Shown one piece after another: positions 9,037-18,165 of a stretch of 64,000 bases of DNA. The first letter of the stretch is position 1. The number at the start of each line of letters is the position of its first letter. A program made the position numbers and the translations under genes. The stretch lies in NCBI RefSeq assembly GCF_030547245.1, contig NZ_JAUOQT010000001.1:310001-374000 (forward strand), given 5' to 3'. This stretch comes from Oceanihabitans sp. 2_MG-2023. Lineage in GTDB: Bacteria; Bacteroidota; Bacteroidia; Flavobacteriales; Flavobacteriaceae. The notes under the pieces were generated by a model, which did not search any database, was not told the origin of the DNA, and saw only the letters and a list, made by a program, of their open reading frames with translations.

Positions 9037-10356
9037 ATGAAAAAACGCATTTTGGCTTTAACTTCTTTATGCATCGCTGGTTTTACAGCAACTGCTCAAG
9101 AAGTTAAGTATGAAGAGTACGATTTAGATAACGGCATGCATGTTATCTTACACAAAGACAACTCTGCACCTGTAGTAACAACTTCTGTAATGTATCATGT
9201 TGGAGCAAAAGACGAAAATCCTGAAAGAACTGGTTTTGCTCACTTTTTCGAACACCTTTTATTTGAAGGAACAGAAAACATTGCACGTGGAGAATGGTTT
9301 ACTATTGTTAGCTCTAACGGAGGAAGCAACAATGCCAACACCACTGACGACAGAACATACTACTACGAAGTGTTCCCTTCAAACAGTGTAGAGACTGGCT
9401 TATGGATGGAATCGGAAAGATTAATGCACCCTATTATTAATCAAATTGGAGTAGATACACAAAACGAAGTAGTTAAAGAAGAAAAACGTTTACGAGTAGA
9501 CAATTCACCTTATGGTAAGTTTTTTGAAAACGTTAAGAAAAACATGTTTAAAAAGCATCCTTATCGTTGGACAACCATAGGAGAAATGGCTCATTTAGAC
9601 GCTGCAACTTTAGAAGAATTTCAAGCATTTAACAAAAAATTCTATGTACCAAATAACGCTGTTTTAGTGGTCGCAGGAGATATAGACGTTCCTTCGGTAA
9701 AAAAAATGATCCAAGACTACTTTGGACCAATTCCTAGAGGTGAAGAAATTATTAGAAACTTTCCAAAAGAAGACCCAATTACAGCTCCAATTACAGCTAC
9801 TGCTTACGATAGCAATATTCAAATCCCTGCTATTGTAGCTGCTTACAGAACTCCTTCTATGAAAGAAAGAGATGCCTATGTTTTAGATATGCTTTCTAGC
9901 TATTTAAGTGACGGAAAATCTTCAAAACTTTACAAAAAACTAGTTGACGAAAAGAAAATGGCTTTACAAGTTGGCGCATTTAATAGTAGTCAAGAAGATT
10001 ATGGTACGTATATTTTATACGGATTACCTTTAGGTGATGTAAAACTTGAAGACGTTTTAAAAGAAATTGATGAAGAGATTTTAAAAGTACAAAATGAGTT
10101 AATCTCAGAAAGAGATCACCAAAAACTTCAAAACAAATTTGAGAATCAATTTGTAAATTCTAATTCTAGCGTAGAAGGTATTGCAGGTTCTTTAGCAACA
10201 TATTACATGCTATACGGTGACACCTCTTTAATCAATAAAGAAATCGACATCTACAGATCTATTACGAGAGAAGATATTCAAGCGGTTGCTAAAAAATACT
10301 TAAATGCAAATCAGCGATTAGTAATGGAATACTTACCAAAAGAAAAAGATCAATAA
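9037..10356 (+). CDS. Exported M16 family zinc peptidase (active subunit)
   Basis: Insulinase/pitrilysin-type metallopeptidase of 439 residues. Residues 1-20 are a signal peptide (FTATAQ), so it works outside the cytoplasm. The inverted zinc motif HxxEH is HFFEH at 69-73, and the third ligand Glu lies about 75 residues later in NEVVKEEKRL (Glu148/149). Length fits one M16B half-pair subunit, and the next gene, 16 bp downstream, encodes the zinc-less partner, as in processing-peptidase-like heterodimers. It probably degrades or processes peptides in the periplasm. A TACTTTTG box lies at 8968-8975, but its best TTG is 26 bp upstream, so the promoter call is weak. Confidence 0.94.
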   Translation: MKKRILALTSLCIAGFTATAQEVKYEEYDLDNGMHVILHKDNSAPVVTTSVMYHVGAKDENPERTGFAHFFEHLLFEGTENIARGEWFTIVSSNGGSNNANTTDDRTYYYEVFPSNSVETGLWMESERLMHPIINQIGVDTQNEVVKEEKRLRVDNSPYGKFFENVKKNMFKKHPYRWTTIGEMAHLDAATLEEFQAFNKKFYVPNNAVLVVAGDIDVPSVKKMIQDYFGPIPRGEEIIRNFPKEDPITAPITATAYDSNIQIPAIVAAYRTPSMKERDAYVLDMLSSYLSDGKSSKLYKKLVDEKKMALQVGAFNSSQEDYGTYILYGLPLGDVKLEDVLKEIDEEILKVQNELISERDHQKLQNKFENQFVNSNSSVEGIAGSLATYYMLYGDTSLINKEIDIYRSITREDIQAVAKKYLNANQRLVMEYLPKEKDQ

Positions 10357-10372
10357 AATAAAAACATATAAA

Positions 10373-12436
10373 ATGAAGACTAAAATACTTACCATATTAA
10401 CATTGTTTTTAATGTCTCTTGGCGCAGAAGCACAAGTAGACAGATCTAAACAACCAAAAGCAGGTCCTGCTCCTAAAATTGCATTAGAAGTTCCTGGAGA
10501 ATTCGAGCTACCAAACGGATTAAAAGTCTTAGTAGTAGAAAACCATAAATTACCTCGTGTTTCTTACAGTTTAACCATAGACAACAAACCCGTAAAAGAA
10601 GGAGATATTGCAGGAGTTTCTGGATTACTAGGAAGCATGCTTGGAAATGGAACTACAACAATCACTAAAGATGCATTTAATGAAGAAATAGACTTTTTAG
10701 GTGCAAGAATGAGCTTTAGATACAATGGAGGTTACGCTAGTTCTCTATCTAAATATTCGGATAGAATTTTAAAACTAATGGCAGATGCTGTTAAAAACCC
10801 TTTACTAACAGAAGAAGAGTTTCAAAAGGAAAAAGAAAAAGCTATTGAAGGTTTAAAGTCTAATAAAAAAAGTGTAGATGCAGTAGCTTCAAGAGTAGGA
10901 AGCGCATTAGCTTATGGAACACATCATCCTTATGGAGAATTTGTAACCGAAGAAACTATCAGTAAAGCAACACTTAATGATGTTAAAACTTTTTATGACA
11001 GATATTACACGCCTTCTAATGCATATTTAGTTGTTGTTGGCGATGTAGATTACACAACCATAGAAAGGCAAATCAAAAACTACTTCTCTTCTTGGGAAAG
11101 CAATTTAAATGTAGTTTCGACAGTCCCAGAAGCAATGCCAAATGTTAAGTATACACAAATTAGTTTTGTAGATATGCCAAATGCCGTTCAATCTAACATT
11201 TCTTTAACTAGCAATGTAGATTTAAAAATGAACGACCCAGATTATCATGCACTTTTAATTGCAAACAAAATCTTAGGTGGTGGATTTAATAGTTACTTAA
11301 ACATGAATCTTCGTGAGGCTCATGGTTATACTTATGGAGCTCGATCTAGTATTGGAGCAGATAAATACGCATCTCGTTTTAAAGCTGGAGCAGCAGTAAG
11401 AAATGCGGTAACAGATAGTGCCGTTGTTGAAACTTTAAAAGAAATAAAAAGAATTAAAGAAGAACCTGTTTCTGCACAAGCACTAGAAAACGCAAAAGCA
11501 AAATATCTAGGAGACTTCGTTTTAGCCCTAGAAAACCCTCAAAACATTGCTCGCTATGCATTAAACATTAAGACAAACGACCTACCTAAAGACTTCTACA
11601 CAACGTATTTATCAAAAATAAAAGCTGTAACTATTGAAGACGTAACTAGAGTCGCAAATAAATATTTTGGTACAGATAGCGCAAGAATTGTTGTGGTTGG
11701 AAAAGGTAGCGAAGTATTAGAGAATTTAGAAAAAATCACCTTTAACGGAAACAATGTACCAATTAAATATTATGATGCTTACGCCAATCCTGTAGAAAAA
11801 CCAAACTACAACATAGAAATGCCTAGTGACATAGATGCAAATACGGTATTAAACAAATATATTAATGCTATTGGAGGAAAAGCAAATCTAGATAAAGTAA
11901 ATTCTGTTTTTATTACTGCTGAAGCGGAATTACAACCAGGAATGATGATGAACCTTGAGCTGAAAAAAACGGCTAAAAACCAATTTGCTCAAGAAGTAAT
12001 AGCAATGGGACAATCTATGATGAAAACCGTTATTGATGGAGAAACTGGATACTCTATTATGCAAGGACAACGTACCGATATGAATGCTGATGACGTTAAA
12101 AAAACTCAAGTAGAAGGATCTCCTTTTCCTGAAGTAAACTATTTAAATGGTGGCGTTACTTTAGAAAAAATAGAAGATGTAGATGGTGAAAAAGCATACA
12201 GAATTAAAATCTCTGAAGAGCAAACAAACTTTTATAGCGTAGAAACTGGATTAAAAATAAAAGAAGAAAAAGCTACTCCTATGGGAGCTTCTTCAATAAC
12301 TTTTACAGAATACCAAGAGGTATCTGGAGTAAAGTTTCCTTTTAAAATGAATCAAACTATGGGACCTCGTAAATTTGATTTTATTGTAAAAGAAATTAAA
12401 GTTAACGAAGGTGTTACTGATGCTGATTTTGACTAG
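10373..12436 (+). CDS. M16 family peptidase-like partner subunit with extra C-terminal domain
   Basis: 687 residues with a signal peptide (about 1-21, GAEAQ). Residues about 35-465 have the M16 fold, but the position of HxxEH reads GVSGLLGSMLGNGT (81-94), so zinc binding and catalysis are absent. The C-terminal M16 signature RxxxGYTYGARSS is kept (LREAHGYTYGARSS). Residues about 480-687 form an additional beta-rich domain, with GGKANLDKVNSVF at its start and TFTEYQEVSGVKFPFKM near its end. It resembles lipoprotein-carrier-like beta sheets found alone in other Bacteroidota proteins. The preceding gene supplies the active subunit, 16 bp upstream. This subunit probably shapes the substrate chamber. 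Confidence 0.92.
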   Translation: MKTKILTILTLFLMSLGAEAQVDRSKQPKAGPAPKIALEVPGEFELPNGLKVLVVENHKLPRVSYSLTIDNKPVKEGDIAGVSGLLGSMLGNGTTTITKDAFNEEIDFLGARMSFRYNGGYASSLSKYSDRILKLMADAVKNPLLTEEEFQKEKEKAIEGLKSNKKSVDAVASRVGSALAYGTHHPYGEFVTEETISKATLNDVKTFYDRYYTPSNAYLVVVGDVDYTTIERQIKNYFSSWESNLNVVSTVPEAMPNVKYTQISFVDMPNAVQSNISLTSNVDLKMNDPDYHALLIANKILGGGFNSYLNMNLREAHGYTYGARSSIGADKYASRFKAGAAVRNAVTDSAVVETLKEIKRIKEEPVSAQALENAKAKYLGDFVLALENPQNIARYALNIKTNDLPKDFYTTYLSKIKAVTIEDVTRVANKYFGTDSARIVVVGKGSEVLENLEKITFNGNNVPIKYYDAYANPVEKPNYNIEMPSDIDANTVLNKYINAIGGKANLDKVNSVFITAEAELQPGMMMNLELKKTAKNQFAQEVIAMGQSMMKTVIDGETGYSIMQGQRTDMNADDVKKTQVEGSPFPEVNYLNGGVTLEKIEDVDGEKAYRIKISEEQTNFYSVETGLKIKEEKATPMGASSITFTEYQEVSGVKFPFKMNQTMGPRKFDFIVKEIKVNEGVTDADFD

Positions 12437-12456
12437 TCAAAATCTTTAAACAAAAT

Positions 12457-12487
12457 AAAACCGAAGGTAACGCTTCGGTTTTTTTAT
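12457..12487 (+). terminator. Terminator after the M16 pair
   Basis: 10-bp stem (12457-12466 with 12473-12482) around a 6-nt loop, ending in a T run. It may also stop the convergent EamA gene, whose stop codon lies at 12484-12486. Confidence 0.8.
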
Positions 12488-13359
12488 GCTCTTTTTTGAG
12501 ATAAATAAACACCAATTAATATAACACCAGAAGCAAAAGCTTGCAACAAACTAAACCCTTCTCCGTCTAAAATCCCCCAACCTAATGCCACAATTGGCAT
12601 TACATACGTTACCGATGAAGCAAAGACAGGAGTAGACATTTGCACTAATTTATTAAAAAGTACTTTAGCTAAAGCTGTACCAAAAAAAGACAATAAAGAA
12701 ACATACCATATAGACATGCCAAGTTCTGGCTTACTAAACGTCTCTTTGGTGAAAAACCCGGCACACAACAAAACCAATATTGCTGGAATAAAAATAACTA
12801 CATAATTTCCTGTTGCAATAGCTAAAGGTTTAACCTCTTGCAAATACTTTTTAATAACATTTACATTTACGGCATACATTAAAGTGGAAGCAATAACAAA
12901 ACCCGCATACATATAGTTTTGATGCGGATTCAATGCTGCTCCTTGTAAAATTAAAATTGCAGTACCTATAAAACCTATAACAACACCTAAAACCTGTTTT
13001 CTTGTAGAAGCTATTTTAAACACTGCAAAACCAAATAAAATAGTATTTAAAGGAACTAGTGAATTTAAAACAGAAACAACAGCACTATCGATTTCCGTTT
13101 CGGCAATAGCAAAGAAAAAAGCAGGAATAAAAGAACCAAAAAAACCTGAAATAGCAATCCATTTCCAATCTTTCTTTTTTATAGTTTTCACTGTTTTATA
13201 CCCTGATATAAACAAAAACAACCCAGTTATTATTGTTCTTAAAGCACCTAATTGATATGGATTTAAACCTATAAGCGCTTTTTTAATAAGTATAAATGAA
13301 GTTCCCCAAATTAGAGATAAAACAATAAGATAAACCCATTTTTTATTATTCTGAAACAT
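12484..13359 (-). CDS. EamA/DMT-family transporter
   Basis: Drug/metabolite-transporter superfamily exporter of 291 residues with ten hydrophobic segments, formed by two five-helix EamA repeats (about 7-140 and 150-288). The start WVYLIVLSLIWGTSFILIKKAL and the second-half TYVMPIVALGWG are typical. It should export an amino acid or other small metabolite across the inner membrane; the cargo cannot be told. It stands alone, convergent with the M16 operon and divergent from the HMA lipoprotein gene. Confidence 0.9.
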   Translation of the reverse strand: MFQNNKKWVYLIVLSLIWGTSFILIKKALIGLNPYQLGALRTIITGLFLFISGYKTVKTIKKKDWKWIAISGFFGSFIPAFFFAIAETEIDSAVVSVLNSLVPLNTILFGFAVFKIASTRKQVLGVVIGFIGTAILILQGAALNPHQNYMYAGFVIASTLMYAVNVNVIKKYLQEVKPLAIATGNYVVIFIPAILVLLCAGFFTKETFSKPELGMSIWYVSLLSFFGTALAKVLFNKLVQMSTPVFASSVTYVMPIVALGWGILDGEGFSLLQAFASGVILIGVYLSQKRA

Positions 13360-13420
13360 GCATTACTTTTTAATAGCACAAAAGTGATACTTTTTAACAC
13401 AATTTACAGCAAATAATTAT

Positions 13421-13428
13421 TAGATTTG
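13421..13428 (+). promoter_or_regulatory. Possible -7 box for the HMA lipoprotein gene
   Basis: TAGATTTG matches TAnnTTTG and sits 30 bp before the ATG at 13458. No good TTG is found at the -33 spacing. Confidence 0.35.
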
Positions 13429-13457
13429 TAAACATTAGGATAACAAAAACTTATACA

Positions 13458-13973
13458 ATGAAACAAATAAAAAAAATATTAGTTATTGCCGTAATTGCAA
13501 TAATTACTTTTAGCTGTAAAAAAGAGACTAAAGCAGAAGTAGTAACGGTTGAAACAGAAACTGCGGTTAAAACTACAAAAGCAGCCTTAGACCCAAATGC
13601 AACATATGCAAAAGCTGAATTTACCATTGAAGGTATGACTTGTGCCATTGGTTGTGCAAGAACTATTGAAAAGAAATTAGCTAAAATGGAAGGCGTAAAA
13701 TCTGCAAAAGTAGATTACGACAAAAAACTAGCAATGGTGGAGTACGATAATGCTAAAGTAACTACAACTTCTCTAGAAGAAACGGTATCTAAAGTTGGTG
13801 ACACTTACACTGTTAAAGAAATGAAAACTGTAGAATCGTTTACTGCTAAAAAGGCATGTAGTGCAGATTGCAAAAAAGCATGTTGTGCTAAAGAAGGCGT
13901 GTCTTCAGATAAGAAAATGGCTTGTGCTGCAGATTGCAAAGAAGCATGTTGTGCCGATAAGACTAAAGCTTAA
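13458..13973 (+). CDS. Heavy-metal-associated (HMA) lipoprotein with Cys-rich tail
   Basis: 171 residues. A lipoprotein signal ends at Cys20 (TFSC). Residues about 52-122 form a ferredoxin-like HMA fold, but the metal loop is GMTCAIGCA, with Cys62 and Cys66 separated by three residues instead of the usual two. The last 45 residues carry two copies of a Cys motif (ACSADCKKACCA and ACAADCKEACCA), eight cysteines in all, which could bind several soft metal ions. It is probably anchored in the envelope and binds Cu, Zn or a similar ion. No transporter is adjacent; the RND/P-type pump cluster is about 23 kb away. A terminator follows at once. HMA membership is well supported; metal and role are open. 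Confidence 0.88.
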   Translation: MKQIKKILVIAVIAIITFSCKKETKAEVVTVETETAVKTTKAALDPNATYAKAEFTIEGMTCAIGCARTIEKKLAKMEGVKSAKVDYDKKLAMVEYDNAKVTTTSLEETVSKVGDTYTVKEMKTVESFTAKKACSADCKKACCAKEGVSSDKKMACAADCKEACCADKTKA

Positions 13974-13992
13974 AACAATAAATAAATTGTTT

Positions 13993-14025
13993 AAAAAAAA
14001 GCTTCTCATTGAGAAGCTTTTTTTT
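13993..14025. terminator. Bidirectional terminator between HMA gene and gldD
   Basis: A-run, 7-bp GC-containing core (14001-14007 with 14011-14017), 3-nt loop and T-run. It is symmetric, so it serves both convergent genes and overlaps the gldD stop codon. Confidence 0.85.
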
Positions 14026-14626
14026 ATTTCCAGGTAACAGTTTCCATGATTCGTTGTATATCTTTTTGTAGATAATTTGCAGCTGGAAGTATAGAGTCGA
14101 AATTTGGTTTTGTATAAAAATATAAGGAGCCTGTTAAAAAATGATCTGTACTATCTGTTACATAAAATTGGGATTGCGATGCAGCATTACCACCTACTTC
14201 ATAAAACATTCCGTAAACTTTACGATCTTTATTTTCATAAGGTCTTTCTGCAATTTCATCTGCCTTTTGCGTGTGTTCTTGCGTAAAATTTTGGGCGTCT
14301 CGCAAATAAGAAACTAATTTTTCTTCGCTTTTGTTTATTGCTTTGTATGTTAAATAAATAGTTCCTTTTAAAGCTGGATATTCTAAATTAACACCATAAC
14401 TATCAACACCACTTAGTTTCCTAGTCTTAACCTTTGTTGCCAATTCGTTTTTTTCAAAAGCAAACGGCATATTAAAGCTTGTTTCTTTATACTTAGGCTC
14501 GGGATATTCCAAACGTAGTTTTGCTGCTGGCTTAGGCGTTGTTTCTTTTCCGCAGGAAATTATTAAGAAACATAGCATAAAAGAGAAACGTATTAATATG
14601 CTATAATTTTTTATGTTATATTTCAT
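14024..14626 (-). CDS. gldD: Gliding motility lipoprotein GldD
   Basis: Envelope lipoprotein needed for gliding and type IX secretion in Flavobacteriia. It has 200 residues from the ATG at 14624-14626; an upstream in-frame TTG at 14644 would add six residues but gives a worse signal peptide. The lipobox is LIISC. Features of GldD include LRLEYPEPKY after the lipobox and the C-terminal SLYFYTKPNFDSILPAANY with KDIQRIMETVTWK. The gene directly follows gldE, as known from Flavobacterium johnsoniae. Its biochemical role in the motor is not established. Confidence 0.93.
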   Translation of the reverse strand: MKYNIKNYSILIRFSFMLCFLIISCGKETTPKPAAKLRLEYPEPKYKETSFNMPFAFEKNELATKVKTRKLSGVDSYGVNLEYPALKGTIYLTYKAINKSEEKLVSYLRDAQNFTQEHTQKADEIAERPYENKDRKVYGMFYEVGGNAASQSQFYVTDSTDHFLTGSLYFYTKPNFDSILPAANYLQKDIQRIMETVTWK

Positions 14627-14671
14627 AAAGTATTCTGTTTGCAATATCAGTTTACAATTTAAATCGAGATA

Positions 14672-15976
14672 TTAAGGTAGGGTAACTTTTACACGAATAA
14701 TTCGTTTTTTATCTAATGCTTCTATAGTAAAAACGTAGTCTTCAAAAACTATTTTACTATTCGTTTTCGGAAAACTTTTAGAGGTTTCCAATATAAAACC
14801 CGCAATAGTTTCGGCCTCTCCTTTATTGTTTTCAAATATATCTTGTTCTTCTAGTTTTATAATTTTATAAAAGTCTTTTAAGGCTGTTTTACCTTCAAGA
14901 ACATAGTTTTTATCATCCAGTTTAGAATAGATTAATCCTTCGTCATCAAACTCATCACTAATATCTCCTACAATTTCTTCAATAATATCTTCTAAAGAAA
15001 TCAGCCCAGAGGTTCCTCCATATTCATCAACAACAACTGCTAAATGCACTTTCTTTTCTTGAAACTCTGCCATTAAATCATCCAGTTTTTTATTTTCTGG
15101 CACAAAAAACGGCTCCCGAAGTAAGCTTTTCCAGTCCATCTGCTTTCTATCGATATAAGGCAGCAAATCTTTAACGTATAAAACACCAATTACAGTATCT
15201 ATATTATCTTTATAAACTGGAATTCTAGAATAGCCATTTTTAATAATCTCTGGAATTATTTCTGCATACTTTTGCTCAACATTTAATGCGAAAATATCTA
15301 TTCGCGGTCGCATAACTTGCTTGGTATCAGTATTCCCAAAAGAAACAATACCTTGCAGTATTTTTTGCTCTTCTTTAGTTGTGTCTTCATCACTAGCAAG
15401 TTCTAATGCTTGTGAAAGCTGATCGACACTAAGGTTCGATTTTTGTTTACCAAATTTATTATTTATAGCAAGGGTTATGCTTCGCATTGGCAAACTAATA
15501 GGAGAAAAAATTACATCTAAAAAACGTAGTGGATAAGCCATAAATGTGGCAAACTTCAATTTATTTCTAATTGCATATACTTTGGGTAAAATTTCACCAA
15601 ATAGTAATATTAAAAAGGTAACTAAAACAACTTCTAAAATAAATTTTATAATAGAAGAGCTAATACTTTCAAACATAAAATTCCCTAAATATGCAAACAG
15701 AATTACAATTGCTATATTTATAAAATTGTTTGCTACTAGTATGGTTGCAAGTAGTTTTTTTGGTCTTTCTAATAAATAGGAAATAATTTCCGTAGGTTTT
15801 GTATTTTGTTCTAAACCTTCTTCGATATCAGCGTCTGTTAATGAAAAAAAGGCTACTTCAGCACCAGAAATTAGTGCAGAACAAAGCAATAGTACAAATA
15901 AGAGCACAAAACCAATTACAATTGAAAAATCAATTGCTAAACTTATTAATAAAAAACTCGAGGGCTCGGGATCCAA
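14672..15976 (-). CDS. gldE: Gliding motility-associated protein GldE (CNNM/CorC-like membrane protein)
   Basis: 434 residues. The N-terminal CNNM/DUF21 membrane domain (about 15-150) has four hydrophobic stretches (SGAEVAFFSL at about 37-46). A CBS pair lies at about 205-330 and a CorC/HlyC C-terminal domain at about 340-434. GldE is the gliding-associated member of this family and partners genetically with gldD. The start is TTG at 15974-15976 (LDPEPSSF); an in-frame stop lies just upstream and there is no ATG before the first membrane helix, so this non-ATG start is needed. It follows ssb by 22 bp and precedes gldD by 45 bp. Homology to hemolysin-C and cobalt/magnesium exporters suggests ion transport, unproven here. 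Confidence 0.93.
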   Translation of the reverse strand: MDPEPSSFLLISLAIDFSIVIGFVLLFVLLLCSALISGAEVAFFSLTDADIEEGLEQNTKPTEIISYLLERPKKLLATILVANNFINIAIVILFAYLGNFMFESISSSIIKFILEVVLVTFLILLFGEILPKVYAIRNKLKFATFMAYPLRFLDVIFSPISLPMRSITLAINNKFGKQKSNLSVDQLSQALELASDEDTTKEEQKILQGIVSFGNTDTKQVMRPRIDIFALNVEQKYAEIIPEIIKNGYSRIPVYKDNIDTVIGVLYVKDLLPYIDRKQMDWKSLLREPFFVPENKKLDDLMAEFQEKKVHLAVVVDEYGGTSGLISLEDIIEEIVGDISDEFDDEGLIYSKLDDKNYVLEGKTALKDFYKIIKLEEQDIFENNKGEAETIAGFILETSKSFPKTNSKIVFEDYVFTIEALDKKRIIRVKVTLP

Positions 15977-15998
15977 GGATTATAATTTTAATTAAACT

Positions 15999-16451
15999 TT
16001 AAAAAGGAAGGTCATCATTATCATCTTCTATAACTGGAGCGCTTGCTTTTGGTTGTGAAGCTTGCGGCTTAGGTTGTTGTTGTTGTGCAGTATTATTTGC
16101 ATTTCCGCTTTCATTTTTAGTTGTTAAAAAGGTAAAATCATTACATTGAATTTCAGTAGAGAAACGATCATTTCCACTTTCATCCTGCCATTTTCTGGTT
16201 TTAATTCTTCCTTCTATATATACTTTATCGCCTTTACTTAAATATTTTTCGCAAATTTCTGCTCCTTTATTACGTACAACTATATTATGCCATTCGGTAT
16301 TTGTAACGCGTTCGTTAGTTTGTTTATTCGTATAGGTTTCATTCGTTGCAATAGGAAAACGACCTACACAACCACCTCCTTCAAAATAATGCATTTTTAC
16401 TTCATCTCCTAAATGCCCAATTAGCATTACCTTATTTAGTGTACCTGACAT
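15999..16451 (-). CDS. ssb: Single-stranded DNA-binding protein
   Basis: 150 residues. The OB fold covers about 1-108 (MSGTLNKVMLIGHLGDEV, then TEWHNIVV and VYIEGRIKTRKWQD). A Gln/Pro/Ser linker follows, then the acidic tip DDNDDLPF, the partner-binding tail of SSB. It acts in replication, recombination and repair. It lies between mutY and gldE, a common flavobacterial order; whether all four are co-transcribed is unclear because 209 bp without features separate it from mutY. Confidence 0.97.
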   Translation of the reverse strand: MSGTLNKVMLIGHLGDEVKMHYFEGGGCVGRFPIATNETYTNKQTNERVTNTEWHNIVVRNKGAEICEKYLSKGDKVYIEGRIKTRKWQDESGNDRFSTEIQCNDFTFLTTKNESGNANNTAQQQQPKPQASQPKASAPVIEDDNDDLPF

Positions 16452-16660
16452 AATATCTTTTTTTTACAATGAATTCTTCTTTAATTTTTAATTTAAAAAC
16501 GAAAAAAGAGGAATAGACAAAATTACGCTTTTGCAATTGATAAACTTAAAATTAATAAAAAAAAATGAAACTTCCATACCAAGCTTAATATACCTAAAAA
16601 ACTATAAATTATGCTAGCTCCTTATTTAACTATAAAAGACTAATCAGAAACTCTAAAGCT

Positions 16661-17701
16661 TTAAAAATTAAAAGCATCTATAAAATTAGAAACTAAAATA
16701 GGAACTGGATATTTTTTTATTTCATTTATCGAAATACCCTTTAAAGCTAGTCGGTCTATCTCAATAATCCAGAATTTAGTATATAAATGTTGATGCGATA
16801 ATTTATGAATAATTTCTTCTTCATTATATAAGGACAAATTAAATATAGTATCTCTTGTTAAATCATGATTTTTTAATTGTGCAGTCATAGAATTAAAAGT
16901 CATACTTTGTTCACTTTCAATTAAAGGGAACTGAAAGAGGTTTTGCCAAATACCTTTACCTTCTCTTTTTTCTAAAATGGTATCCCCTTCTCTAGAAACA
17001 AAAACTAAAAAATTAAAATGTTTCTTTTTGGGTTTTAGGCTTTTCTTTTTTACCGGTAACGCTGTAATTAGGTTTTTCTGCAAAGCAACACAACTGTTTT
17101 GCAATGGACAAATAGTACAATCTGGATTTTTGGGTTTACATTGTCTAGCACCAAATTCCATAATAGCTTGGTTAAATGTAGCAGGATCTTCCTTATTTAT
17201 TAATTTTTGTGCTAATATTTTAAATTCTTTTTGACCCTGAGTACTATTTATAGGAGTGGAAATACCAAAATATCTAGAAAATGCTCTATATACATTACCA
17301 TCTACCACAGCACAAACCTCATTAAAGCAAATAGAAGCAATGGCACTAGCAGTATAATCACCAACGCCTTTAAGTTTTATTAAATCTTTATAATTATCTG
17401 GAAATTTACCATTAAGCGCATTAACTATATGTTTAGCCGTTGCATGTAAATTTCTAGCTCTAGAGTAGTAGCCTAAACCTTGCCACAATTTTAAAACCTC
17501 TTCCTCTTCTGCCTCTGCAAGTCTAAAAATGGTTGGAAAATTAGTAACAAAAGCTTCATAATATGGTAACCCTTGGTCTACTTTTGTTTGTTGTAAAATA
17601 ATTTCAGACAGCCATATAAAGTAAGGATTGGTAGTTCTTCGCCATGGCAAATCCCTCTTATTTACTGAATACCAGCGTGTTAAAGTTTTATTTATTATCA
17701 T
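16661..17701 (-). CDS. mutY: A/G-specific adenine glycosylase
   Basis: Base-excision enzyme that removes adenine paired with 8-oxoguanine. 346 residues, normal length. It has the catalytic Glu in SEIILQQTKVDQG, the helix-hairpin-helix LKGVGDYTASAIAS, the catalytic Asp in VVDGNVYR, the 4Fe-4S cluster ligands C-x6-C-x2-C-x5-C (CKPKNPDCTICPLQNSC), and a C-terminal NUDIX-like 8-oxoG recognition domain from about residue 225. It diverges from HU with 135 bp between them. Confidence 0.97.
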   Translation of the reverse strand: MIINKTLTRWYSVNKRDLPWRRTTNPYFIWLSEIILQQTKVDQGLPYYEAFVTNFPTIFRLAEAEEEEVLKLWQGLGYYSRARNLHATAKHIVNALNGKFPDNYKDLIKLKGVGDYTASAIASICFNEVCAVVDGNVYRAFSRYFGISTPINSTQGQKEFKILAQKLINKEDPATFNQAIMEFGARQCKPKNPDCTICPLQNSCVALQKNLITALPVKKKSLKPKKKHFNFLVFVSREGDTILEKREGKGIWQNLFQFPLIESEQSMTFNSMTAQLKNHDLTRDTIFNLSLYNEEEIIHKLSHQHLYTKFWIIEIDRLALKGISINEIKKYPVPILVSNFIDAFNF

Positions 17702-17770
17702 TTAATATATATAGTAACTGCAAAAATAAACGTTTATTAGGTTAAATTTTAGTGAATTAGGTTTGAAATA

Positions 17771-17794
17771 TTGAAATTTAAATTCCTATATTTG
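17771..17794 (+). promoter_or_regulatory. Promoter of the HU gene
   Basis: TTG (17771-17773), 13 bp, then TATATTTG (17787-17794), a perfect -7 box. A second TTG at 17763-17765 gives a 21-bp spacer, closer to the usual distance, and may be the true -33 element. It lies about 42 bp before the ATG. Confidence 0.65.
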
Positions 17795-17836
17795 CATCCC
17801 TTAATAACTGATTACAATAATTAAAAATAATAGAAA

Positions 17837-18127
17837 ATGACTAAGGCTGATTTAGTAGCAAAAATTTCTGAGAAATTAGGAATTGAAAAAGGAGATGTTC
17901 AAGCAACTGTTGAAACCTTTATGGATGAAGTAAAAACATCTTTAGAAGGAGGAGACAATGTATACTTAAGAGGTTTTGGAAGCTTTATAATTAAAACTAG
18001 AGCTGAAAAAACTGGTAGAAACATTTCTAAGAATACAACAATAAAAATACCTGCTCATAATATTCCAGCATTTAAACCTGCTAAAGTATTTGTAGAAGGA
18101 GTGAAAACAAATGTAGACGTTAAGTAA
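17837..18127 (+). CDS. HU/IHF-family DNA-binding protein
   Basis: Small nucleoid protein that bends DNA, 96 residues. The start MTKADLVAKISEKLGIEKGD, the RGFGSFIIKTRAEKTGRN beta-arm base and IPAHNIPAFKPAKVF with the proline-bearing arm are the HU/IHF signature. Strong promoter at 17787-17794. A 30-residue basic ORF follows after 38 bp, and both end at the terminator at 18262. Confidence 0.95.
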   Translation: MTKADLVAKISEKLGIEKGDVQATVETFMDEVKTSLEGGDNVYLRGFGSFIIKTRAEKTGRNISKNTTIKIPAHNIPAFKPAKVFVEGVKTNVDVK

Positions 18128-18165
18128 GACGCTAAAATAATATTAATTTAAAAAACAATCAACTT

